Made by a program: the position numbers and the translations under genes
Notes under the pieces: model-generated
The model's input: only the letters and a program-made list of their open reading frames with translations
What the model was told of the DNA's origin: nothing
Databases searched by the model: none
Shown here: positions 12,031 to 22,176 of the stretch, in pieces
Layout of the letters: every line of letters starts with the position of its first letter
Numbering within the stretch: position 1 is the stretch's first letter
Assembly (NCBI GenBank): GCA_032164295.1
Contig: JAJHTX010000009.1
Location: 1,240,001 to 1,304,000 of the forward strand
DNA: 64,000 nt
Direction: 5' to 3'
From: Inonotus obliquus
Lineage: Eukaryota; Basidiomycota; Agaricomycetes; Hymenochaetales; Hymenochaetaceae

Positions 12031-12670
12031 GCTACTTTCACTAGCCGAGGTTTTATCTTTGCGGTGGTTGCGGCGAGAACGAAGTTGGTCACTCACTGCA
12101 AGAAGTAAGAGAAAGACAATTTTCCTCAAGCTGAATTACGTCATAAATTGCTAATTACTAACTAACACCTTGTCTAAGATAACTACCTTTTTGGGAATTT
12201 TTTTTACTCAACTTACAAAACAAAGGGCAGACCGTGAAGAAGAACTTCATTAATTAGGGGTATCTGTTTCCGGGTCTCAAACTCAAACAACTCACAGAGA
12301 CATCTGCTAAGCGCTATGAGAGGGTCGTTGAGGTGTCCGACTGCGCTCTTGTACACAAGTACAAGTATTAACATTGTTTTTGTCACAGAATAGAGATACT
12401 TACTTAAAATTGATGCGGTGGCCGCAAGGGACAAACGCAAGCAAGAAACGCAAAGTGAAGAATTCCCCACTCACCAGATTCTTGAGTCATTATGTAACAT
12501 ATGCGCGATACACTCGGAGAACCATAGATGAAATGAGTTTGCATTCGTACTATTCAGTAGTGTTTAATCTACTTGCTCAAAAGCTATGATCGTTTCTCGT
12601 ATTTCGAAAGCGGCAAGAAATCCAAATAATATCCACAACAAAGAAATCTCTAAAACTTCAGTCTATTCAT

Positions 12671-13903
12671 CTATTCGTCATGAGCATTTCCATTCGCCAC
12701 AGTCCCGTTCGCCACAGCACCATTCAAACCAACAAACTTCGGTCCAACCAGTCCCTCCGGCCCACGACTCACACCCAAATCGCGCAATCGTCCACTTTGG
12801 AGCTCATAAATCCACCCATGCACATAAACCTTCTTCGCCTCGCCACTTTGGGCGCTTTCCCACGCGTGGTTCATGACATCGCTTTTGCAGATGTTCTCCA
12901 CTTGTGCGCGGACGTTTGCTTCGCTGAGAGCGGTTAGCGCAGCATTGCGTTCCAGACCTTCGAATTTCCCTGACCCGGCGAGCGAGACCAACGGTCCTAG
13001 CCATCGTCCCAGTACACTCGCGCCGGCTTATTTCGTTCGTTCGATTAGCGCGACGATTGGATCAGATGTTGAAGGAAAACGGAAGTATTAATGTTAACGG
13101 AGTTAGTTCATGATTGATACGCGGTGAGGAAAGTGTAGCAACATGAACGCAAGCGCTGATTGGGAGTGCCAAAGGAACGGGGGGGCCAAGACGGTGACGG
13201 AAGAAAATGAGAATGATAAGGGCGGGTAACTCGAACTCACCTTCCGAGGATTTGGGTTCAGAAGGATTGTGCGCTGCATCAAATGCACCGGCAACGCCGC
13301 CACATGATGTGTGGCCCACTACGACGACTAAATTCAAAAGATATCAGTACTCTCACGATCACATCAATCACGGACGTGGAATAATACCATGTTCAACACC
13401 GAGATGTTCGACGGCGTACGTAAGAACGGACAGCGCCGAGTCGTCGGTGAGGTGAAATTGGCTAAAGAGCGTGTTTCCGCATCAGAACCCTATCAAAAAG
13501 CTGCCGTACAGAAGCGAGAAGACTCACTTTGCAATATTCCTATGGACAAATATGTCGCCAGGTTTGCAAGCCATGATCACGCTTTCGGGAACACGGGAAT
13601 CGGCACATCCGATCCACAGCACCTGATTCGTCGATCATCAGTATGCATGAGAAGATAAAGCCACACATGAAGATAGCACAGCCCAATGAGGTGAAGTCAT
13701 CACCAGCCAATCGGCGTGAAGCATTCTGGGGCTTGTTCTTCTAATGCATTGAATACATGGGGGGGACGTGTACGGACCTTTGGTGCTTGGCCCTTTGCGC
13801 TCTCGGGGAAGAACTCGGGTTCATGCTTCGACACGTCGGAGGCCCATTGAGCGTTCGACGACAGCAGTCGGTTAAGTTCTGGAAGGAAAGTCACAATCGA
13901 CAT
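12671..13903 (-). CDS. Beta-carbonic anhydrase, copy 4, without leader
   Basis: Beta-class CO2 hydratase and closest relative of copy 3. The ATG at 13903 gives [17 protein letters not shown], again with no leader. The upstream in-frame GTG is not needed as a start. The first zinc motif is [13 protein letters not shown] near 13600 and the second is [17 protein letters not shown] near 13310. The last exon includes [19 protein letters not shown] and then a longer tail with a small repeat ([10 protein letters not shown]) before the stop at 12671. Ligands and the Asp-Arg pair are intact. A cytosolic place is inferred from the missing leader. Confidence 0.9.
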
Positions 13904-14171
13904 CACGATCTTCTAGCAAGTTTGATAGAGCTGGAGGAGTAGGAGTGCGAAGAAAGAATAAAGGGACGATGATGATGATGAGGGATCGCCTCAGCCTGAT
14001 GAACAGGAAGAAGAGGAAGGGGTGAAGAGAAAGATAGATAGAGCAAAGGGAGGTATAAGTACTGTGTTTATGAGCGCGGTCTGCACGCTCAGAAGCGACC
14101 CCGGTCGCAGTCGGACGGTGGTTTAGCAACGACTGGGAAAGCAGTTGGGATGCCGAACCAGTGGGAGGCTG

Positions 14172-14203
14172 AGACCGGTTCTTATAACTGAACAACGCAA
14201 CCG
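14172..14203 (-). promoter_or_regulatory. Shared promoter block with TATA-like core, copy 4
   Basis: On the minus strand it reads CGGTTGCG, GTTCAG, TTATAAGAACCGGTC. It begins about 270 bp upstream of the copy 4 ATG and is nearly the same as the block of copy 3. Conservation is stronger than in the bases on either side, which argues for function. Confidence 0.55.
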
Positions 14204-14910
14204 CGGTGCCGGCTGGGTTATCGTGCTACATGATGTAGTATCAATATCCGTGCCGATGTGTTCAAAAATAAAATTCGCGTAGACATGCGTGTGTAAAAGC
14301 AACCCGCGGGTAAACGTAGATTTACGGAAAGAAAAAAGAGTCAGCAAAAGAAGCTCGAAATGCAGAAAGGACTCAACGTACGTAGCGGCGAAATAACTCG
14401 AAGAGGGCGCGTAGGACCATACGGCATCAGCTACTTGTAGCAAACGAGAATCTTGTGGCGAGTAGTCGAATGCTAGAAAATTATCCTTGGGGTTTACGTT
14501 CCCCAATCGTATTACGTCATACTCGACTTTAGATAATATTCAATCCACCTTTTATGGAAGTACCTCTCTCTCATGTCCTTCATCAGTCCTTCATCAAAAA
14601 TAAAGGGCGCACCTGAAACGCTCATCAAAATAACTTGATTTCGGTGTAAACAAGCACCGGGTGAAAAGGTCCCCGGCGGCATCCGACCGGGCTCTCGTAA
14701 AGTAACTATTCATTACAGCCTGGATAAACCTTTGCCGAAGGCCTCCTTTCCCGATCGTCGCTCGTTTATTCTGGAATCCTTTCCGACTCTTACATTGTAG
14801 GTGGAGGGAAAAGGGCCTTGGCTCGTCTTCTTCAGAAACGATGATCATACAAAACCTTTCAGACCAATGAATGAGTTTGAGTCATGTGTGAGTAGATTTT
14901 CCCGCATGTT

Positions 14911-17198
14911 TCATATATCTACTCCTATATCTCTAGATAACATCATAAGCGAGGAGACTTCTAGTCTACAGGCATAGAATCCGTGCTCTCGTATTCTAAT
15001 ATTCCAAAGCAGAATGCGGGAAGACTTGAACGTCCTGCCAATCCCCGTACCAATCATAATCAATCCTGATTCCCAGACAATCGCTAATCTCCACTTCTGC
15101 CGCACGAATACAACTGAAATGACAGCCACGAGGCACTGAAACCCAAGAAGACTCCAAAACGCAGCCTGGTATCCCTTGAATTGGTTTGATACAAGCGCTT
15201 CGGACGGTTGATGGCTATTGACGCCGACTGTAATTGTAGTCATGACTGAATTAAACGTCAAAACTTTGTTCCTCAGAGAAACCAAAGTATGGGAAACGCT
15301 CACTGGCTAGACCGATCGTCGCTCCTAGTTGGATGGAGGTTTTGACCAAGGCACCAATTATCTCCTATTCAGACGCGACGTCAGTTTGAATGGAGGATAG
15401 GACATTTAACAGACATGAGTATGCGAATTCAATTGGTCGGGGTTATGTTCATCCGCACGTACCTCCTCTCCTGCCGGGACGCTAGTCATTACAGATACAT
15501 TCACACCAACAAACGCAAATACAATTCCTATTATCCCTACAATCACTCCAGGGAATATATAACTCCAGTATCTATCAGGTGAGTCCCGCAGTGCGAAAAG
15601 GATGACTGAAGTCGCCATGAACAGTTGACCAGCGAAGAGTAGGAGTCTACGAGGGAAACGGGGACCGTAGCGACCACTGAGATATGCGGAGATCCCTCCT
15701 GCGACACCGATTGGTATACAGTATAAGGATGATGCGAGAGGAAACCAGCTGAAGATGTCCTAGCCATCGCAATCAGTTAAAGGTGAATGGTGAGAGAAGA
15801 ATTTGAATGACTACGAGAACGCTTCTGGAATATCTCAACGAGCTGCAATTCAGATCCGTACAGGTACCTGTAAATGCCAGTGCTTTATCAAAGGAACACG
15901 AGTTCGTTAGCAATTCTATCAAAATACTAGCACTCCGACTCTGTTCAGTATTACATTGCAGTACGTACCTCAGCGCGTATATGAACAGCGGAATCACACT
16001 TGGGATTCGCCACGTCTTCGGTGGGACAGCTGGATCAACTACTCTAACTTCAATAAAGAAGAAAGCAATTTCAAAGATGACGGATAGGACTAGAGTTGTG
16101 ATTATCTGCGGTGTATTCCATCCTATGGCGATATTCCAACCTTGTATATCGTGAGGAAACGCGAGTCTCACTTACCGGAATGACTACCATCGGGGATAGC
16201 GTAGACGAATAAGATGAGACTAGCTGTTAGTACCCCTTACACCTGGCACGTCCGATCTCCGTTCCTTGCCCTTCCGCCCGCTTGTATCAACTCCGGGTGA
16301 TACCAAAGCCGAGAATGCGCAGAGGGGAAAGATAATAATGGTCATAATATAAAATAATGTGAAAATTCGAAATACATACTCGATGTGATTATAGTTTAAG
16401 CATTGTATATGTATGAATTGGACATTGCACTCACCACATCTCCAACTTATTCGAAGTAAATACGCCGCCAAGTACGAAACCTATCGCATTACCGAGAGCA
16501 CCGCTAGAACCGATTGTAGCAAGAGCTTGAGCTTGTTCGTTCGGATCGGGAACAGTCTGAACGACTCGAGCCACGGCAGAGGGGACCTTCAACGTAGGAC
16601 ACAGAGCAAAATCCCAAGTAGGATAGAGAATTATGCGAACAAAGAATACATGTAATCACCAACTCTGAACGGCGCGATAAACAATAATCATAATCGGAAT
16701 TACACTAATGCCACTTACAATACTGAAAATCCCAACAATGACGAATCCACTAATAAAAACTGGTTTAGCGTGATAAATGCCTGTGAGTCGTCCTCCGATT
16801 AGTTGGAATGATGCGAATGTTAAGGTGTAGAGCAATATGTAAGTACTCAGTCGATTCGTGACTCGAGTGGTTTGAGATAAGTGGGATGGCGATAATCGTA
16901 GAAGAAGAAACAGTTATATCGAAGAACTGTGCCGAACATAATAGAGGAACCCTCAACCCCACCTCTGCGTCAACACCTAGTCATCCATCGCTTCCGTTGA
17001 GGTCTACTTTCTTTCCACGTCTGCAGCAGAACGTTGAGAAAGCTTTTCTAGAACGAGATCAATATTGCTGACATCATACGGCTTGATAGTATTGATGACC
17101 TCGGTCTCGTTCGTCGATTCGGACATCGTAACAAAGGTTTTCTCGCTATCCTCTCTATTCTGTGGTTGCTGCGGAGCACTTTGGATGCGACTAGACAT
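14911..17198 (-). CDS. MFS transporter, 14-TMS drug/H+ antiporter type (multi-exon)
   Basis: A plasma-membrane exporter of the major facilitator superfamily is likely. The ATG at 17198 opens a polar N-terminus, MSSRIQSAPQQPQN. Later exons encode FASFQLIGGRLTGIYHAKP (about 16750-16830) and IGSSGALGNAIGFVLGGV (about 16440-16540), motifs typical of the 14-helix DHA2-like group. More hydrophobic segments follow: IITTLVLSVIFEIAFFFIEV (about 16080), ATSVILFALRD, FPGVIVGIIGIVFAFVGVNV, and ATIGLAIMTTITVGVN across an intron at 15246-15316. The last open stretch ends at 14911, but the true 3' end could lie a little upstream. Not all introns were resolved. The substrate cannot be told. It neighbours the carbonic anhydrases on the same strand, but nothing shows co-regulation. 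Confidence 0.75.
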
Positions 17199-17762
17199 CA
17201 AATCCCAGGACCTCAGGGACTCAAAGATTGTTGGAGTTTCCGAAGAAAGCAGAAGTAGTTATCCTGAGTTCCAGTGAAACACACACATCGTCGCCTTTTT
17301 AACGTGAGGATTTATATGCTACCTGCGAAACCGCGGCAAATGGTGGATTCGGTTCTGCTTACGCACCATAACCCTGCCTCTTCTCTTATATAAGCTAAAG
17401 CCAACGTCCTCTCATACACTTACAGATGCAGACGGAGATATGGGTCGGGATGCAGGTAAACTCGAGGTTGACTCGGAAGTGCGAGAAAGATGATTTACCA
17501 TAATGGAGCGGCCCCGGGTTGGAATCCGCCTCCGCAGGGCACGAGTTTTATATTCAGTACTTTGAATGAAGGGTATCAACGGGATTGTTCACTGCAGATT
17601 TTGCGGGGTTGTATTCACATCCACTCCGGCTTGCGAACTGTTAAAAGAGCGATAACCTGACTAAGCCGTACTTCTTAGTAATACAAATTCTTAAAACGGC
17701 TGTTCTTGTGGCACCACTGCAAATCCGAAAGTGGACCTGGATTCAGAGAAGGAGCAAAGACG

Positions 17763-19091
17763 TTAGCAAGTCTTCCGTGCCTCGAAGTCCCACTTGTCAG
17801 TCCTGTTGGAGAACGTAACGCCCCATCCCTGAACAACATCATCCCAGTTACGCCACATCCATCCGATGTTCTTTGGTTTGAAGAAGTCTTCGCAATGTTT
17901 GTCGAGAAGATCCCAATACGCTTCTTCTGAGGCGACAGATGCGACGACGTCTGGACTATTTGGAGCGTATTGGTCTTCGTTGCTCGGCCAGCCTGTCTGT
18001 ATCAATCAAGTAGGTCAGCAAGGTATGACATTGCAGCACTGGGATTAACTCACCTGCGTAACTAGCAATGGCTTTCCCTGAGCGATACTCGCATAGTACT
18101 CCATGTCATTAAGGAAATCGTTCCAAGACGTGTCACTCCCACCACTTTGAGCATCAAACGCGAAATACGGGAAATTATTGATCATGAAGAAATCAACTGC
18201 ATCAACCATCGCGCTTATGTTGCCGGATGACTGCCAACCGAATGCGAGTTCTGAAGTTGAGACTGGTATGTCAGAGAGGCCTGCTGCTGTGAAGTCGGCT
18301 TTCATTCGCCAGATATAGTCCGCGAGGTTGTCAGCGGAGCCGAAATCGTTGTCAAACAGTGGCTAGAAAGGTATTAGTCGCGATTACGAGGGAGAAACTA
18401 CTCCCATACCTCATCTCCTGTTACCAACTGTAAGATACGTATGACTAAATTGAGCCGAGGGCTGGGAACACGTACCAAGGGCTACGGCTAATACAGGTTC
18501 TGGGTTTTCAATCACAGCCTAGAGGTCACAGTTCATCCATGAACCAAGCTGAGACTGAGAATCTGAACTAACTTGCGTGACAGCCTTGATTTTCGGTTCA
18601 GCGGTATTAGCGATGGTTTGCTGGTTGCCTATCAGGAGCGTCCAAGCGAGTGGTATAATTTTCAATCCAGCAGACCCAGCCGCGCGAATGACCTCTAGAA
18701 GACTCAGGGTTATATCGCACAAGCGTAAACGAAATTCGGGTACGTACTTCCGTAGTAGGAAGGGTCGGCTCCATCACCGCAGTATTCGAAGGTGATTACG
18801 TTTCTCGCGCCCTTTTGGCGCATGCGACTGAAGTCGCGGGCCAAGTCGGATGGTGAAGGACAAGCCTAACGGATAATTGGGAAAAAATCGGCTTCATGAA
18901 GGGTTTGGCTATGTACATACTGTAAGCGAATAGACGAAACCCTCGAAAGCGTACATGCTGGTGATCTGATTCAGGCGTGATTGTGACGCTGCTCGTTCCT
19001 TGGATTCATCGCCGCTAGGACCGAGAGGAAAGGCCGAGACGAAGTGCAAGACTTGGCTAGCAAAAGTGAGATAAAGCAAGATTGAGTGCAT
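17763..19091 (-). CDS. Secreted glycoside hydrolase family 17-like protein
   Basis: This is probably a beta-1,3-glucan-active cell-wall enzyme. The ATG at 19091 starts MHSILLYLTFASQVLHFVSA, a good signal peptide. Later exons give FEGFVYSLT|ACPSPSDLARDFSRM, ARNVITFEYCGDGADPSYYG, LKIIPLAWTLLIG, FFMINNFPYFAFDAQ and KPLLVTQ|TGWPSNEDQY, the classic TGWPS signature, ending at 17763. Two positions are unusual: the residue before TGWPS is Gln, where classic members have the nucleophile Glu, and the acid/base region reads LGDEPLFD and not GNE. The GDE reading needs an 8-nt exon (GAGATGAG near 18410-18420), because the alternative acceptor gives a stop. I believe some fungal GH17 groups share this pattern, so it may be subgroup-typical. 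Activity is uncertain. Confidence 0.85.
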
Positions 19092-19282
19092 GGCTATACG
19101 TCCAAGTCGCACAGCGCGAAATTCAATGAGCCAAGAGAAAGCGGACTATAAGTACGAGTAGGATAGACGTAGCGTCCGTGAGGGAGGCCAATTCATTGCA
19201 GCTGCGTGTTTCGGGCGCGAACTGTTCTGGAGCGTGAAGAATCGCGGTGACAGCGCACTTTGAGTCGGTCTTGTGATCCATC

Positions 19283-19921
19283 TTAGAGGCAAGGGCATAT
19301 TTTACGTTCTGCAGTTAGAATAGAAGCCGAGGAAAAGGGTCTGAGAGAATGCCAGCAAGCAAGAAGAAGACGGGCGGAGAATTGACCAGGTGGAAAAGGC
19401 GCCGGAGCGAAATCTGGAAGAAACTCGAGCACTGAGGGAATGTATTCCTTGTCAAATATCCACATGCTCTCAGACCAGACGGTCCTGTTTGCCGTAGTCC
19501 GTCGTAACACCGCAGCCTCGATTAGGGGACTCTATGCGAAATTATCATCATTCAAACCGAAGATTTTTTACACCTGCTCATAAGTCATCCCCACTTTGGA
19601 ACAATTCGAATTAAGGGCGTGCCTTTTTCCACAGTCAGTCATGAGGCGTGAAGTGTTGCATCCAATAAAGCCAGCGAATAAGCCCCTAGAAGGACTACAA
19701 CAGCGAAACGTGGCTGAAATATCGCCCTCGCAGGGACGATTGGACGTCCCATGAATCGATGGTGCCCCGAAGGCATGATGGACCGACTTGGTGCCAGTGG
19801 TGGGTCGAACACGGGACGATTCCAAGAGCGATCCCGTGACCTCTGTAGTTCCATACATGCACAACAGGTGCCACTCAACGCGTCTTGATTCCGACCATAA
19901 CGGCCTCCTATCCCTTCTCAT
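19283..19921 (-). CDS. Possible small gene, unknown product
   Basis: An ATG at 19921 opens a frame that passes through DCGKRHALNSNCSKVG to MTYEQ. A 42-bp GT...AG intron (donor at 19572, acceptor at 19531) then joins it in phase to SPLIEAAVLRRTTANRT and WIFDKEYIPSVLEFLPDFAP, ending in ICPCL at 19283, possibly after another small intron. The part after the intron looks like real protein. The part before it is less sure: a second frame encodes AIFQPRFAVVVLLGAYSLAL, a likely membrane helix, and might be the true upstream exon. The gene would share its promoter region with the divergent gene at 20012. I do not recognise the family. Confidence 0.35.
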
Positions 19922-20011
19922 TAACCAGCACTCTTTAAAACCAAACTGTTCTTTCTAGACTCTCGTTTACTGTCTTTCATCGCAACTGCGCACTCGGATC
20001 CTGGTACTGTC

Positions 20012-21817
20012 ATGTCTCCTGGCCCAACCCGACGACTCGGCAATTATAGCAGGGCGGCTAACGGTGATGGTAGCAACAAGTCATCGGGCCTGAAGTTGCC
20101 TTTGGATCGATCTACTTGTGGTTCTCAACTACTGTTCAATCAAGTGCTTGAGGAACATGGACCTGGTGATACCACTCATCGTCCGCTGACCCCGATGGAC
20201 CTGAGCTTGCCACCGTTCAGGATCGTAAGAAACGAGGAATCCGTTATGGCTGACAACATCTCAGAAGAGAACCTTGGCTCGTTTGCTTGTCAACCTATTG
20301 ATGAAGATGCCTTATGCGACGTTGAAGGCATGCCAACGCGTGTCCAGTGGAAGTCAATTGTGGAAGGCTATCTCGCTAGTCTGCATCCTTCAAAGCGACA
20401 CAAATCTCTGATCTCTCAGGAAGTTTACAAAATGATCTTCCGGACTCTCAAGGATCCTGATGCTACGCGACTCGGAACACCTCAGTTTCGTTTCTGGGCG
20501 CGGAAGATGTTCCAGCTTGTCAAGGCCGTTCCAAGCAACATGCTTGTAGTCACCAATGCCGGTCGACCAGTTGCTATCAAGGAACATATCTACGATATTC
20601 TCTGCATGTGCCATGCTGAATGCGGTCATGGCGGCCGAGATAAGACGTGCAAGGTTCTCCGGGAGTACTATACTTGGGTTCCGAAAGAGCTCATTTCTAA
20701 CTTCGTCAAGGAGTGCCCGACATGTGCTCCTCGCAAACTCGCGGCAACGAAATCCAAGGAACGTAAAGCTGAAGCGGCTCATCCTGTGCTAGAAGAGAGG
20801 GTGGGCGCTCCTCGTTTCTCTGTTGAACGCTTAAAGGACTTTGGCCAACTCCCGTCACCTGCCTCGAATGAATCCCATCAACTTAAGCTGCCTCCGCTCA
20901 GCGTTTTCTCCCCTTCTGTACCATCTCCATTCTGCAGGGATTACGGCCCAGAGAAATGCTTCATACCGGTTAACTTTCCTGCAAACAAACCTCATACACC
21001 ATCGTCTAGCAAATCAAACGTTGTTCTTCCACCTCTGAGCACCGGACCAGGGAATGGAAGTGACGTCGCAGCGCCGAACATGAATAGACAAATCCCATTG
21101 CCGCCCCTGATGCAGTATCTCTCTCGGAACTTTGAATTCGAGGGCGGCTCGCAGAACACGTGCAATGCCGATGCAGAAGCCACTCAGTCGGATATTCCTA
21201 TTGATCCATCCCTTCTCGCTATATCAACACAGATTACGAGTTCTCAGTGTGATTGCGGCGAACCTCGATGTTCCAGGTGCACAGCACCATCATATGAACC
21301 CTGTAGAAATGCATTGCACTTGCAGCTTCGGCTTCCAAGTCGCGAACGTTCCTCTGGTGCCAGTGGTCAGCTCTCGCTTGATTCTTCCGCGACTCAATCG
21401 GGTAGTCCCGAAGTAGATGCAGCACCAGTGGCATGGGAATTCCCGAGCGTGGCCAGCATCTATGGTGGAGAGTCAGACAATAGCGCGTTGCTTTCGGCGT
21501 CAACGGTGTCAATTGGACTCCCGACGCCCTTGCCTAGTGGACAGATATCACCTGTGGGGACGGGCCGCGCCGCTGCGCTTGAGTTTTATTCGCCTGAAAC
21601 TCAGCCAAACTCGGTCTTTGGGGGTTTTCCAAGTCAGTATGGTTTTGGGAATTGTTTACCAGTCTCAGGAATTAAGAACGAAAGGGGTGCGATACACATA
21701 CAAGACCTCTCATGCGCTCCTTCGCCTCCTTTGTACTCACCCCGTCCAGTTAGGGTGGCGGAAACGAATGCCGTGCTGGAGATGGCCGCTGCAGCAACCG
21801 AAGTCCTCAATGACTAA
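20012..21817 (+). CDS. Protein with integrase-type HHCC (H2C2) zinc module
   Basis: A single open exon of 601 residues from ATG 20012. Residues about 105-245 form a compact domain: VQWKSIVEGYLASLHP, FRFWARKMFQLVKAVP, then the zinc module H201-x4-H206-x28-C235-x2-C238 with TCKVLREYYTWVP between. That spacing and the Thr, Tyr and Trp positions match the H2C2 module in front of retroviral and Gypsy integrases. No DDE catalytic core, reverse transcriptase or LTR follows. The remaining 360 residues are Ser/Pro-rich and look disordered, with one short CDCGEPRCSRC cluster near residue 408. From memory, a related module occurs in animal NOL4-type proteins, so this may be a domesticated nuclear factor; that role is inference. 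It could also be a plain transcription regulator. Confidence 0.75.
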   Translation: MSPGPTRRLGNYSRAANGDGSNKSSGLKLPLDRSTCGSQLLFNQVLEEHGPGDTTHRPLTPMDLSLPPFRIVRNEESVMADNISEENLGSFACQPIDEDALCDVEGMPTRVQWKSIVEGYLASLHPSKRHKSLISQEVYKMIFRTLKDPDATRLGTPQFRFWARKMFQLVKAVPSNMLVVTNAGRPVAIKEHIYDILCMCHAECGHGGRDKTCKVLREYYTWVPKELISNFVKECPTCAPRKLAATKSKERKAEAAHPVLEERVGAPRFSVERLKDFGQLPSPASNESHQLKLPPLSVFSPSVPSPFCRDYGPEKCFIPVNFPANKPHTPSSSKSNVVLPPLSTGPGNGSDVAAPNMNRQIPLPPLMQYLSRNFEFEGGSQNTCNADAEATQSDIPIDPSLLAISTQITSSQCDCGEPRCSRCTAPSYEPCRNALHLQLRLPSRERSSGASGQLSLDSSATQSGSPEVDAAPVAWEFPSVASIYGGESDNSALLSASTVSIGLPTPLPSGQISPVGTGRAAALEFYSPETQPNSVFGGFPSQYGFGNCLPVSGIKNERGAIHIQDLSCAPSPPLYSPRPVRVAETNAVLEMAAAATEVLND

Positions 21818-22176
21818 GCGGATGGAGAACATTACATGGGTTTATGGTATGGCGCACATTCATCGTCCCAGTCCTTTATCTAGCTCATTGAATGACTTTT
21901 GATAGATGATAGATAACCCTCAGTCAGGACGGAGCTATAATAGTAGACATATTTCATAATGATGGACGGGAGTTCAAGGTTGCGGACGGATATACCCTTC
22001 TTAGGCGGATGCTTCTCAATTGTATTAGCGCAAAACTCAGTTTTTCGGACGTTTTTCTGTAACAAGGAATAGTAATGTCCCCACCTGTATCGTACGCGAA
22101 TCATGATGCACAGTAATTCTTCCTGGGATCGGGACGATGAAATCGAACTTGGTTGTAATAATCAGTGCTTATTGTA

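Larger units (their letters stand above)
12030..14520. repeat. Segmental duplication unit B (carries carbonic anhydrase copy 4)
   Basis: This is the partner of about 8300-10730, with the same order: 3' flank, gene, promoter block and distal flank. The distal part shares AAAGGACTCAAC and a following GTAGCGGCGA-like stretch with unit A. Edges are approximate. Confidence 0.7.

Noticed and set aside
14594..14848. 84-codon minus-strand frame upstream of copy 4
   Set aside because: No motif; it lies next to the end of the duplicated flank and lacks support as a gene.
20012..21817. Live Gypsy retrotransposon
   Set aside because: Only the zinc module is present; no integrase core, reverse transcriptase, protease or LTRs were seen around it.
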